Shown here piece by piece: positions 34,615-42,633 of a DNA stretch of 64,000 bases. The notes under the pieces were generated by a model that searched no databases, had not been told where the DNA came from, and was given only the letters and a program-made list of their open reading frames with translations. Where the stretch lies: assembly GCF_004834005.1 (NCBI RefSeq), contig NZ_STFF01000001.1, forward strand, positions 1,239,347-1,303,346, written 5' to 3'. Source of the stretch: Niastella caeni. GTDB lineage: Bacteria; Bacteroidota; Bacteroidia; Chitinophagales; Chitinophagaceae. Within the stretch, counting starts at the first letter, position 1, and each line of letters starts with the position of its first letter. Position numbers and translations under genes: made by a program.

Positions 34615-35415
34615 TTACTTCTTCTTAGTAAACGCTGCCAGGTATTGTTCCAGGGCGGCAACCATTGAGGGCGCCTGGGGTTGCGGAGCTTTAATATCGA
34701 GGGTTAAGCCGGCCTCTTCCACGGCGCGGGAAGTATTGCTTCCGAAAGCGCCAATGCGGGTACCGTTTTGTTGATAAGAAGGGATATTGTCGAACAGGCT
34801 TTTTACACCGCTGGGGGTGAAAAAGCAAATGATATCATATTCGGTCTTTGCCAGCAGATCTTTCACATCATTGCTGATGGTGCGATACATGAACGGGGTG
34901 GCAAATTCGCAATTATTTGTTTTGAGCCAGTTCACAATCTCGTTATCCTGCTGGTTTTCGGAACAGGGGTACAGGAACTTTTCGTTCTCTTTATGTTTGT
35001 TGATCACATCAAACATACTTTTATTAGTACCATCCGCTCCATAAAACACCTTGCGCTTGCGATACAGGATAAACTTTTGCAGGTACAGGGCAACAGCTTC
35101 AGTAATACAGAAATACTTGGTGTCTTGCGAGATGCTGATCTTCATTTCCTCACAAATGCGGAAGAAATGGTCAATAGCATTGCGACTGGTGAAAATAACA
35201 CCTGTATAGTTACTTATTTCTATCTTTTGTTTGCGGAACTCTTTGGCGGGAATACCTTCAAGACGTATGAATGGCTGGAACTCCAACTCAACACTGTACT
35301 TCCTTGCCAATTCAAAGTACGGTGATTTATCGGTTTCCGGCCTGGGTTGCGTAATCAGGATTTTTCTAATGGTTTGTGTAGCTACTGCTACGTTTTTAGC
35401 CCCGTTTTTAACCAT
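34615..35415 (-). CDS. hemD: Uroporphyrinogen-III synthase
   Basis: The enzyme closes and inverts ring D of hydroxymethylbilane to make uroporphyrinogen III, the branch point for heme and corrinoids. The family is poorly conserved. Support comes from the two-domain layout, the first-strand KILITQPRPE, the YTGVIFTSRNAIDHFF motif, and the second-domain YDIICFFTPSGVKSLFDNI and IGAFGSNTSRAVEEAGL. I choose 35415 (MVKNGAKNVAVATQ) as start because it avoids overlapping the upstream gene; the frame extends 15 codons further to 35460. DUF4271 directly upstream is a common Bacteroidota neighbour. Length is about 266 residues. Confidence 0.88.
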   Translation of the reverse strand: MVKNGAKNVAVATQTIRKILITQPRPETDKSPYFELARKYSVELEFQPFIRLEGIPAKEFRKQKIEISNYTGVIFTSRNAIDHFFRICEEMKISISQDTKYFCITEAVALYLQKFILYRKRKVFYGADGTNKSMFDVINKHKENEKFLYPCSENQQDNEIVNWLKTNNCEFATPFMYRTISNDVKDLLAKTEYDIICFFTPSGVKSLFDNIPSYQQNGTRIGAFGSNTSRAVEEAGLTLDIKAPQPQAPSMVAALEQYLAAFTKKK

Positions 35416-35440
35416 ATTAGCTACGTATGGATTTGCAAAG

Positions 35441-36481
35441 TTAATAACTTCTTTCCACAAAAATCAATAACACCTTGTAAATCAATAAAAGGGGTGCTAT
35501 TTCGAAGGCGCAAAGGTAAACAAAAAAATGGAATCTTGAGAGTTTAATCTCATTTCTTACTGGCCTATATGCTATTATAAACCGATAAATAAATAATATA
35601 ACGATAAAGACATAAGTTAAAGTAATTAGCACCGTTAAAAAAGGTGGTTTGGCAAAGGCCATTAACAGCAATGCAGGCAACAAATAGATCCCCATCATTT
35701 TGTTAACGAGGAAAACAATGAAGATATAGGTATCGGCCGCTACCCTGATATTGAACATCCAGCCTACCATTTTCAGTATAATGAACTTGCCCAGGTAAAT
35801 AACCGCCAGCAGCGTGCAACAATAAAACAACAACAGCCACCGGTTCATGCCGGGCACTATATTATAATAGTCTGCCACAAAACTCAGGAACAAGCCTGCA
35901 GAGATAATAAATAAGATATTCAGCATTAAAGACGGCAACGGCGATTGCAGCACCTGGTCGCGAATTTGTTGCTGGCGCATGGTTACCCTAAAGAATAAGG
36001 TATTCAGGTTATCCAGGTACTTCATGAATACAATACGTATGAAGCCAAAGTAGAACAACAGGGCAGCCAGAAAATAGAACATGCTTTCGTCGCGGCTGGC
36101 CTTTTTAAGTTGTTCGGTGATCTTTACCCCCCGGCCGTAAAAATTGAAGTAAGGATGATTGCGCAATGTTTTATGAAAACCCTGCATGGAAGGTTCGGCC
36201 TCAGAAATGACCTGGCCTTTTGCTACTGAAGCAACTGGTATATCCGTATCGGGACGGGCGGCAATTACCGACGGTTTTTCCGCTTTGGTGCTATCAGCCG
36301 TATCCGAGACCGGGGTAACAACTGCCGTATCGGGTATTATTTTCACTGCAGTGTCTTTCTTAATACCGGCTGTATCGCGCTGTTTTTGGGGAGGAATAGT
36401 ATCCTTCCCGCTTTGCGCAAGCGACACCATGAATAAGCAAAAACAAAAAGCGAGTAGTAACAGTTTCTTCACAGGGAACAT
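35441..36481 (-). CDS. DUF4271 family membrane protein
   Basis: From 36481 (MFPVKKLLLLAFCFCLF) the 346-residue product has a cleavable signal peptide ending near AQSG. A Thr/Asp/Pro-rich periplasmic segment (about 20-115) follows, then six or seven membrane helices to the C-terminus. The family is restricted to Bacteroidota and has no known biochemical role. The stop lies 26 bases before the preferred hemD start and overlaps the longer hemD frame, so the two are almost certainly cotranscribed. Conserved pieces include PYFNFYGRGVKITEQ before the membrane domain and the RFIIAYRPVRNEIKLSRFHFFVYLCAFEI end. Confidence 0.8.
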   Translation of the reverse strand: MFPVKKLLLLAFCFCLFMVSLAQSGKDTIPPQKQRDTAGIKKDTAVKIIPDTAVVTPVSDTADSTKAEKPSVIAARPDTDIPVASVAKGQVISEAEPSMQGFHKTLRNHPYFNFYGRGVKITEQLKKASRDESMFYFLAALLFYFGFIRIVFMKYLDNLNTLFFRVTMRQQQIRDQVLQSPLPSLMLNILFIISAGLFLSFVADYYNIVPGMNRWLLLFYCCTLLAVIYLGKFIILKMVGWMFNIRVAADTYIFIVFLVNKMMGIYLLPALLLMAFAKPPFLTVLITLTYVFIVILFIYRFIIAYRPVRNEIKLSRFHFFVYLCAFEIAPLLLIYKVLLIFVERSY

Positions 36482-36534
36482 TTGGGTTTGCAAAAATATT
36501 GTAGTGCCGGCATTGATAGAAAAGAATTTATTGA

Positions 36535-38352
36535 TCAAAAATAGTTAACGTACCCAATATGGATCTTTGATTGCCGCATATTGAATTTGGTATCGTTCCG
36601 CTTGCCTGCGGCATACGACAAATTAAAAATACCTGCTTTGGTTTCGAAGGCCATTCCCAGGCCCGTACCCCAATAATAATTACTGCTCTTTGCATATACG
36701 GCGGCATTCTTCGACCAACCTCCGTCTATAAAATAAAACAGGAACGAGTTTCGCCCAACCAGGTACCGGTATTCAATGGTGCCCACCGCGTATTGCGATG
36801 CAAAAATGCTCTCTTCATCAAAACCACGCAATAATTTATATCCACCAATTTGAAAAAGTTCGTTCCGGAATATGGCCTCGCTCTGAAACCAGCCGCCATT
36901 TACGGCGGTTTTGAGGGTGGAAGCCCGGGTCAACTTAAAAAAATGGGCTATTGACCCTTTCAGCCGGAACTGGTAACTGTTCAATTTAACCGTATCGTAC
37001 AGGCTGTTGAAATTGAAGCCGGGGTCGCCCTCGTCTTTCAGGCTTACGATCACATTATTCTTTTTGATCTTTTTCGACCCCGCGGTCAGGCTCAACTGCC
37101 ATTCATTTCCTTTGCGGGGGTTAAACCGGTAATCGGTATTAAACCATTCGTAGGTAATGCCCAGGTTAACCGACCTGATATCGGCCTGCTCTGGCAGGGC
37201 GCGCATATTTTTTACAAACAGGGTATCTACCGTTAATACGTTGGTTTGAAAATTCTGAATGAATACACTGCCGCCCTGGTTCGAAGAAATGGCATATTGC
37301 GCCCCCACCTGCATATTGATATTCACGAATGAGGAATCTTTCTTGAACAAATTGAAATTGGCGTTCACCCCAAAAGGCGAATTGAACAGGTAGGGCTGCT
37401 GAAAGGAAAGATCGAGGCGGGGCGATTTTACCTGGATCTGTTGCCAGTTAATACCAATACTTTCCCCATTGCCCAGTGAATTCTTCAAATTAACGGTTGC
37501 TTCCCCGGTTATCTGCAGTTTATTATTTTCTGTTTGGGTGCTGGAAGGCAGAAACCCCACCAGTACATTCACCTGGCTGCTGCGTTTGGGCGCCAGGTAT
37601 ACATTCAATATGGATCCCGTGCCCAGCATGGTTAAATTCCAGGGCTGCTGTTCCTGCACATACGCCAGATCGTTGAGCTTTTTGCTAATGGCCTGTAGTC
37701 TTTCTTTTTTATAAATACTACCATTGGTAATGCCCAGGTACCGTTGTAAAAAGGTGGAAGAAATTTTAGCCGTCCCAAAATTGCGGATGCTGTCAATTTT
37801 ATAGAGGGGACCTTTTTCAATAGTGAGGCCTGCATGTAATTGCTGTTTATTGAACGAAATGCTGTCGAATTTAATTTTGGCGAATGGATACCCGTTGTTC
37901 TCGAGGTAATCGAGCAATTTTTGCCTGACGGCCAACGCCTGCTCAAAACTCAATATCGGTTTATGTGATGAACGGGTGTTTAAATTAATGGCCTCAAGTA
38001 GCTTTCTATCGGCCGAATCGACCCGAAAAAGCGCCCATTCAAAATTCTCGCCTACATATAAAGAACAGGTTGCCTCCAGGGAATCGTAAAAAACTGAATC
38101 TATAGAAGCGGCAGCATACCCTTTTGACTGCAGCAAGGCGGGCAGGTTGTTGATATACTCATGAGCCAGCTCTGCATTTTTAAAATTGGATTGTAAGCGC
38201 AGGGTTGAATGGATGAAAACTGAGTCTTTATCAACAGGTTTTATTTGTAACCGGTATTGGGCGGATAGCCAATAAGGCAAAACCAGCCAAACGGCAAGCA
38301 CGATCCCCAAGCGGGTAAGCTTATATACAACTACCTTTGCCATCCGGAACAC
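36535..38352 (-). CDS. BamA/TamA-like outer-membrane protein (Omp85 family)
   Basis: The 605-residue exported protein has a signal peptide after MFRMAKVVVYK (to about residue 31). POTRA-like repeats (about 60-250, including GYAAASIDSVFYDSLEAT and NNGYPFAKIKFDSISF) precede a C-terminal 16-strand-type barrel (about 260-605, with NPRKGNEWQLSLTAGSKKI and LRGFDEESIFASQYAVGTIEYRYLVGRNSFLFYFIDGG). The LRGF motif is the lid-loop signature of Omp85 proteins. It is shorter than BamA (about 800), and fewer POTRA domains favour a TamA/FhaC-like role in outer-membrane assembly or export; this is inference. It runs in the same direction as DUF4271 and hemD. Confidence 0.82.
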   Translation of the reverse strand: MFRMAKVVVYKLTRLGIVLAVWLVLPYWLSAQYRLQIKPVDKDSVFIHSTLRLQSNFKNAELAHEYINNLPALLQSKGYAAASIDSVFYDSLEATCSLYVGENFEWALFRVDSADRKLLEAINLNTRSSHKPILSFEQALAVRQKLLDYLENNGYPFAKIKFDSISFNKQQLHAGLTIEKGPLYKIDSIRNFGTAKISSTFLQRYLGITNGSIYKKERLQAISKKLNDLAYVQEQQPWNLTMLGTGSILNVYLAPKRSSQVNVLVGFLPSSTQTENNKLQITGEATVNLKNSLGNGESIGINWQQIQVKSPRLDLSFQQPYLFNSPFGVNANFNLFKKDSSFVNINMQVGAQYAISSNQGGSVFIQNFQTNVLTVDTLFVKNMRALPEQADIRSVNLGITYEWFNTDYRFNPRKGNEWQLSLTAGSKKIKKNNVIVSLKDEGDPGFNFNSLYDTVKLNSYQFRLKGSIAHFFKLTRASTLKTAVNGGWFQSEAIFRNELFQIGGYKLLRGFDEESIFASQYAVGTIEYRYLVGRNSFLFYFIDGGWSKNAAVYAKSSNYYWGTGLGMAFETKAGIFNLSYAAGKRNDTKFNMRQSKIHIGYVNYF

Positions 38353-38396
38353 CTGGATTAATTAAACTGTAATATTCGAAAAAAATACGGAATACG

Positions 38397-39518
38397 ATGG
38401 CAGGCATTTATTTACATATCCCGTTTTGCAGGCAGGCCTGTCATTATTGCAACTTTCATTTTTCCACGTCATTGAAGCTAAAGAACGAATTTGTTGAGGC
38501 TTTATTGAAAGAAATAAGCCTGCAAAAGAATTATCTGCCAGCCGAACCGGTGAACACCATTTATTTTGGCGGCGGTACCCCTTCCCTACTCACGATTGAA
38601 GAGCTGTTGGCCATTTTGCAAACTTTACGGCAACATTTTATGGTTGCTGATAATGCTGAAATTACGCTGGAAGCCAATCCCGACGATCTAAGCGCTCAAA
38701 AACTAAGCGATTGGAAACAAGTTGGCATTAACCGGTTAAGTATAGGCGTACAATCTTTTTTTGAAGATGACCTGCGCTGGATGAACCGGGCGCATACCGC
38801 GCAACAAGCCATTGACAATTTGCACCTGGCAAAGCAGTACTTCAATAACATTACCATAGACCTCATATACGGTACGCCTACCCTGCCCGATGAAAAATGG
38901 CAGCACAATGTGCAGCAGGCCATTGCATTGGGCATTTCGCATTTGTCGTGTTATGCGCTTACCGTTGAGCCCGGCACGGCGCTGGACTCCATGATCAGAA
39001 AACACAAGAGCACCGATGTAAATACCGAGGACCAGGCGCGGCAGTTTTTATTGTTGATGGATTGGATGCGGGCAGCCGGCTATGAGCATTATGAGATCTC
39101 GAATTTTGCCCTGCCCGGCATGCGCAGCCGCCACAACAGTTCGTACTGGCAGGGCGCCTCGTACCTGGGTTTAGGCCCTTCGGCGCATTCATTTAATGGT
39201 GAGGCACGACAATGGAATATTTCAAACAATGCCCTGTATATAAAATCGCTTACAGAAGGTAAAGTACCTTTTGAAATAGAAAACCTCACCGAAACACAAC
39301 GGTTAAACGAATACATTATGACCTCGCTGCGTACAGTTGAGGGGTTGAATATACAATGGGTGGCAACCCGCTTTGGAGAAAAAGCCGCCATTCAGTTGCA
39401 ACAGGATAGTAAACCATTTATAGAAACCGGTAAAGTGCAATTGAATAATGGCCATTTGCTGTTAACCAAAGAAGGAAAGTTATTTGCGGATGGGATAGCG
39501 GCGGAGTTGTTTTTTTGA
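38397..39518 (+). CDS. hemW: HemW (radical SAM coproporphyrinogen-III-oxidase-like heme chaperone)
   Basis: The 373-residue radical SAM protein has the [4Fe-4S] cluster motif C11-x3-C15-x2-C18 in IPFCRQACHYCNF and the SAM-binding FGGGTPSLL near 57-65. A NPDDLSAQKLSDWKQVGINRLSIGVQSF segment and the C-terminal HemW extension follow. It lacks the N-terminal extension of true HemN oxidases. HemW binds heme and is thought to deliver it to respiratory enzymes. It stands alone on the plus strand, divergent from the BamA-like gene. Confidence 0.93.
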   Translation: MAGIYLHIPFCRQACHYCNFHFSTSLKLKNEFVEALLKEISLQKNYLPAEPVNTIYFGGGTPSLLTIEELLAILQTLRQHFMVADNAEITLEANPDDLSAQKLSDWKQVGINRLSIGVQSFFEDDLRWMNRAHTAQQAIDNLHLAKQYFNNITIDLIYGTPTLPDEKWQHNVQQAIALGISHLSCYALTVEPGTALDSMIRKHKSTDVNTEDQARQFLLLMDWMRAAGYEHYEISNFALPGMRSRHNSSYWQGASYLGLGPSAHSFNGEARQWNISNNALYIKSLTEGKVPFEIENLTETQRLNEYIMTSLRTVEGLNIQWVATRFGEKAAIQLQQDSKPFIETGKVQLNNGHLLLTKEGKLFADGIAAELFF

Positions 39519-39612
39519 TAAGGCATCGAGGCAACAAGGTATAAGGCATCGAGACACTTGTTTCTCTAAGTGCTGCTTACCGACCTTCTTCGATACTGAG
39601 CAAAGGCACAGC

Positions 39613-39706
39613 TTAGGCTTCTTCGCAAATCCTTCACAAGTTCTTCGCAAATTTGCGAAGAAGCCTAAATGAATTCTAAAAGAAGTCTAAGGGAAGTTGC
39701 GAAGAA
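39613..39706. repeat. TTCTTCGCAA palindrome cluster
   Basis: The decamer occurs twice directly (39619-39628, 39641-39650) and twice inverted (39653-39662, 39697-39706). This allows either an 18-bp outer stem (39613-39630 with 39651-39668) or an inner 22-bp perfect palindrome (39641-39662). Confidence 0.75.
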
Positions 39707-39750
39707 GGCCTTGCAATGCATACAGTGTCAACAAGTTATAAGACACAAAA

Positions 39751-39773
39751 AATGCGCCCCAACGGAACGCATT
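39751..39773 (-). terminator. Terminator of the 36-residue membrane microprotein gene
   Basis: On the minus strand AATGCGTTCC pairs with GGGGCGCATT (two G-T pairs) around a 3-nt loop, and a T-run follows. It begins 28 bases past the microprotein stop. Confidence 0.8.
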
Positions 39774-39800
39774 ATTGATAATCAATATTTTATATTTGAA

Positions 39801-39911
39801 TTAGACCGAACCATGGTCTTTTTTGACGTACCTGATCACCTCATTAATGATCACAATTCCGGCCAATACCATCATTGCTGTAAACCCATATGTTCCTAAT
39901 GAAAAAGGCAT
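39801..39911 (-). CDS. 36-residue single-helix membrane microprotein
   Basis: The frame from ATG 39911 to TAA 39801 encodes MPFSLGTYGFTAMMVLAGIV followed by IINEVIRYVKKDHGSV. One hydrophobic helix spans about residues 9-28, and a basic, polar C-terminus suggests it stays inside the cytoplasm. The gene is followed at the right distance by a strong minus-strand terminator, which supports a real transcription unit. I do not recognise the family. Comparable single-helix peptides can be subunits of respiratory oxidases or regulators of transporters, but nothing here selects among these. It is upstream of and codirectional with nothing close: gpsA (40059-41096) lies 147 bp upstream on the same strand. 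Confidence 0.6.
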   Translation of the reverse strand: MPFSLGTYGFTAMMVLAGIVIINEVIRYVKKDHGSV

Positions 39912-40058
39912 AAAACCTAATTAGCTAAAGTTATAGTGTGATAATGTGATAATTGATTAAAAGCCATTAACGCCAGTTGTTCGTCGCAAATAGACTGTTT
40001 TTATTACAACTGAACCCTTCAAAAAGTTTCAGTTGTCCATTATCACATTAACGAATTA

Positions 40059-41096
40059 TTAGACCAGCGTTTTCTCAACAAGATTAAAGCCTTTACGCGG
40101 TTTAACATTTTCCCACAGGATGCGGTAAACGGTTTCGGCTATAGGCATATCGGCCCCGATCTGCTTATTGACGAGATAGATACATTTACTGGCATTATAC
40201 CCTTCAGCCACCATGTTCATCTCCAACTGGGTAGCTTTTACCGAATAACCTTTACCGATCATATTACCGAATGTACGGTTACGGCTGTACAACGAATAAC
40301 AGGTTACCAGCAGGTCGCCGAGGTACACAGAAGCGGCATAATTAGGCGTTTTGCGATGCGTGACCGGGTCTTCACCTTCATGCACGCCTACTTCAATATG
40401 CTTAATGCCCACTTTCTTCAGGAACCCGGCCATTTCATCGGCGCAATTGGCGATCAATACGCTTAGGAAATTATCGCCGTATTCGAGGCCATGCGCAATG
40501 CCGGCGCCCAGCGCATAAATGTTTTTCAATACTGCCGCATACTGCACGCCATACACATCGCTGTTGACAATGGTATTGAGGTATTCGGTTGTAAAACAAG
40601 CGGCAATTTTCTCGGCCACATCTACATCAATACCCGAAAATGTCAGATACGATAATTTTTCCGACGCTACTTCCTCCGCATGGCAGGGTCCCATTACCGT
40701 GAAATAATCTGATAAAGGCAGGTTGAATGTTTCTTTCAGGTAATCGTTCAGCAGTAAGTTATTGTCGGGTAAAATACCTTTTACGGCAGAGATCACTTTC
40801 TTGCCTTCAAAAGCGTTTGCAGCCAGCTTGCTCAGTGAAGGAACTACATAGGCCGAAGGCACGGCGATCAGTATACAATCACTGGCAGCAATGGTTGCGG
40901 CTATATCAGTACCCAGGTTCAGTAAATCGGTATTGAAATATACCGAACTTAAATAACCGGGATTGTGGTGCCGTTGCTGTAAATGCTTTACAATTTCTTC
41001 CGACCGAACACACCAGTTTATAGATTGCTTATTATCTGTACAAATTTTTGCCAATGCCGTAGCCCAGCTGCCACTACCGATAATTCCCAGTTGCAT
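40059..41096 (-). CDS. gpsA: NAD(P)H-dependent glycerol-3-phosphate dehydrogenase
   Basis: The 345-residue enzyme reduces dihydroxyacetone phosphate to sn-glycerol 3-phosphate for phospholipid synthesis. It starts at 41096 with MQLGIIGSGSWATALAKI, the Rossmann GxGxxA motif; the 16 upstream codons are not family sequence. The catalytic Lys lies in AAVLKNIYALGAGIAHGLEYGDN near 203-225, preceded by MGPCHAEEV near 140. The C-terminal helical domain has TCYSLYSRNRTFG. Its length and motifs are normal for the family. Confidence 0.95.
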   Translation of the reverse strand: MQLGIIGSGSWATALAKICTDNKQSINWCVRSEEIVKHLQQRHHNPGYLSSVYFNTDLLNLGTDIAATIAASDCILIAVPSAYVVPSLSKLAANAFEGKKVISAVKGILPDNNLLLNDYLKETFNLPLSDYFTVMGPCHAEEVASEKLSYLTFSGIDVDVAEKIAACFTTEYLNTIVNSDVYGVQYAAVLKNIYALGAGIAHGLEYGDNFLSVLIANCADEMAGFLKKVGIKHIEVGVHEGEDPVTHRKTPNYAASVYLGDLLVTCYSLYSRNRTFGNMIGKGYSVKATQLEMNMVAEGYNASKCIYLVNKQIGADMPIAETVYRILWENVKPRKGFNLVEKTLV

Positions 41097-41160
41097 GTAG
41101 TTGTTTGTTTGGCCCCAAAAATAGGCATAAAGGCACAAAGGCATACAGGCATAAAGAAAA

Positions 41161-41191
41161 AGGCAACAAGTTCCAGATTAACTTGTTGCCT
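41161..41191 (-). terminator. Terminator after the HlyD-family adaptor gene
   Basis: AGGCAACAAGTT pairs perfectly with AACTTGTTGCCT. On the minus strand it ends in TTTTTC. It lies 25 bases beyond the adaptor stop and contains the GTTGCC micro-repeat. Confidence 0.75.
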
Positions 41192-41215
41192 CTACGCCTT
41201 GTTGCCTCGTTGCCG

Positions 41216-42595
41216 TTATTGCTTCTTCACTTCAAACAATTTATCTTTCGGCACTACTTTTACCTTCGTGCCATCTTTCAGGGTTTTGCTGATGATGTTA
41301 TAAGGAGCCACCACAATTTCATCGCCCACTTTTAGCCCTTCCGTTACTTCAATATTGTTAATATCCTGAATGCCGGTTTTAACCACTACTTTCTTCACTT
41401 TGCCATCCGGCTGCAGTACAAATACCACTTCATCCAGATCGGTTGAGGTTGTTCTATTCTCGTTCTGCTGTTCGTTCTCTTTATTTTTATCCTTGTCTTT
41501 ATCTTCATTGCCACCAACCACCTTATCGGTCCCTTTTTCACGGGTAGAAACCGCATTGATAGCTGCAGACAACACATTGGCTTTTGTGCGGGTTTGAATA
41601 TCGGCGCTGGCATTCATACCAGGGCGGAATGGAAAACTCCGCGGACGGGCCGGATCTATCAGATCGCTATACGATTCGCGCAGCAATCGAATATGCACTT
41701 TATAGTTCGTTACGTCATTTGACGAAGCAGCGGCGCTGGCAGTGGTATTACTGCTGGCAATTTGAGTGACCAGCCCTTTAAATTTCCGGTTATTATACGC
41801 ATCAATTTCTACCAGTGCCGAATCGCCGATCTTTACTTTTGGAATATCATTTTCACCCACTTCTACCTGAACTTCAATAATGCTCATATCGGCAATCCGC
41901 ATCATTTCGGTACCGGCCATCATAGAGTTACCTACTACCCTTTCGCCCGCTTTTACATTCAACAACGACACTACTCCGCTCATTGGTGATAACACCGCTG
42001 TACGGCTCAAATCTTTATTAGCTCTTTCAAGACTGGCCCTGGAACCGGCAATACCAGCTTCACCGCTGCGGATGTTTTGTAAGGCCGCATTATAATTTGC
42101 CTGCGCCGATTGATAAGTATTTTGGGCCTGTTCGAATTCTGCAGTAGAGATCACTTTTTCGGCCAATAATTGCTTCTGCCGGTTAAACGTGTTTTTAGCC
42201 AGCTCAAGGGCAGATTTCAAACTTTCCAATTGCGCCTTGCTGTTATCTACCAGGGCCTGCTGGCGGCTTACTTCAGCAGCAGCCTGATTTCGCGTAGTGG
42301 AATAAATATCACCATAGATCTTCGCCAGCACCTGTCCTTTGCGAACACTGTCCCCTTCTTTTACCTGCAGGTCTACAATTTCACCCGAAATATCAGGACT
42401 TACTTTTACTTCTACTTCAGGATACACCTTACCACTGGCGTTAACGGTTTCGGTTATGTTGCGCCGTTCTACTTTTTCAGTGGCTACTTTCAAACCCTCC
42501 TCTTTTCCAATTACACCGGCGCCTTTAAGGCCAACGAGGGCTATTACCAACACCACAAGGATCAGAATAATCCACAATAATTTTTTCTTCTTCAT
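41216..42595 (-). CDS. HlyD/MacA-family periplasmic adaptor subunit
   Basis: The 459-residue membrane-fusion protein has an N-terminal anchor (about 6-24) and a biotinyl-lipoyl half-motif (VSPDISGEIVDLQVKEGDSVRKGQVLAKI, about 67-95). A long coiled-coil hairpin (about 105-185, QQALVDNSKAQLESLKSALELAKN) leads to the second lipoyl half (LSPMSGVVSLLNVKAGERVVG) and beta-barrel domains. An odd Lys/Asp/Glu/Asn-rich stretch (about 365-395, GGNEDKDKDKNKENEQQNEN) sits late in the membrane-proximal region. It pairs with the TolC-family gene 38 bp upstream. The MacB-type ABC or RND pump that should complete the system is not in this window. Confidence 0.9.
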   Translation of the reverse strand: MKKKKLLWIILILVVLVIALVGLKGAGVIGKEEGLKVATEKVERRNITETVNASGKVYPEVEVKVSPDISGEIVDLQVKEGDSVRKGQVLAKIYGDIYSTTRNQAAAEVSRQQALVDNSKAQLESLKSALELAKNTFNRQKQLLAEKVISTAEFEQAQNTYQSAQANYNAALQNIRSGEAGIAGSRASLERANKDLSRTAVLSPMSGVVSLLNVKAGERVVGNSMMAGTEMMRIADMSIIEVQVEVGENDIPKVKIGDSALVEIDAYNNRKFKGLVTQIASSNTTASAAASSNDVTNYKVHIRLLRESYSDLIDPARPRSFPFRPGMNASADIQTRTKANVLSAAINAVSTREKGTDKVVGGNEDKDKDKNKENEQQNENRTTSTDLDEVVFVLQPDGKVKKVVVKTGIQDINNIEVTEGLKVGDEIVVAPYNIISKTLKDGTKVKVVPKDKLFEVKKQ

Positions 42596-42633
42596 ACTGA
42601 ATGGTTGTCTCGGTTTAGAATCGCATGTATAAT

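Larger units (their letters stand above)
39519..39800. other. Repeat-rich gap after hemW
   Basis: No credible gene (a 76-codon plus-strand frame at 39669-39899 is judged spurious). The gap holds GAGGCAACAAGG/GGCATCGAG micro-repeats (39528-39560), a TTCTTCGCAA palindrome cluster (39613-39706) and the terminator of the minus-strand microprotein gene. Confidence 0.6.

Noticed and set aside
39669..39899. 76-codon plus-strand frame
   Set aside because: It overlaps the palindrome cluster and the better supported minus-strand microprotein and terminator. Its composition is not protein-like.
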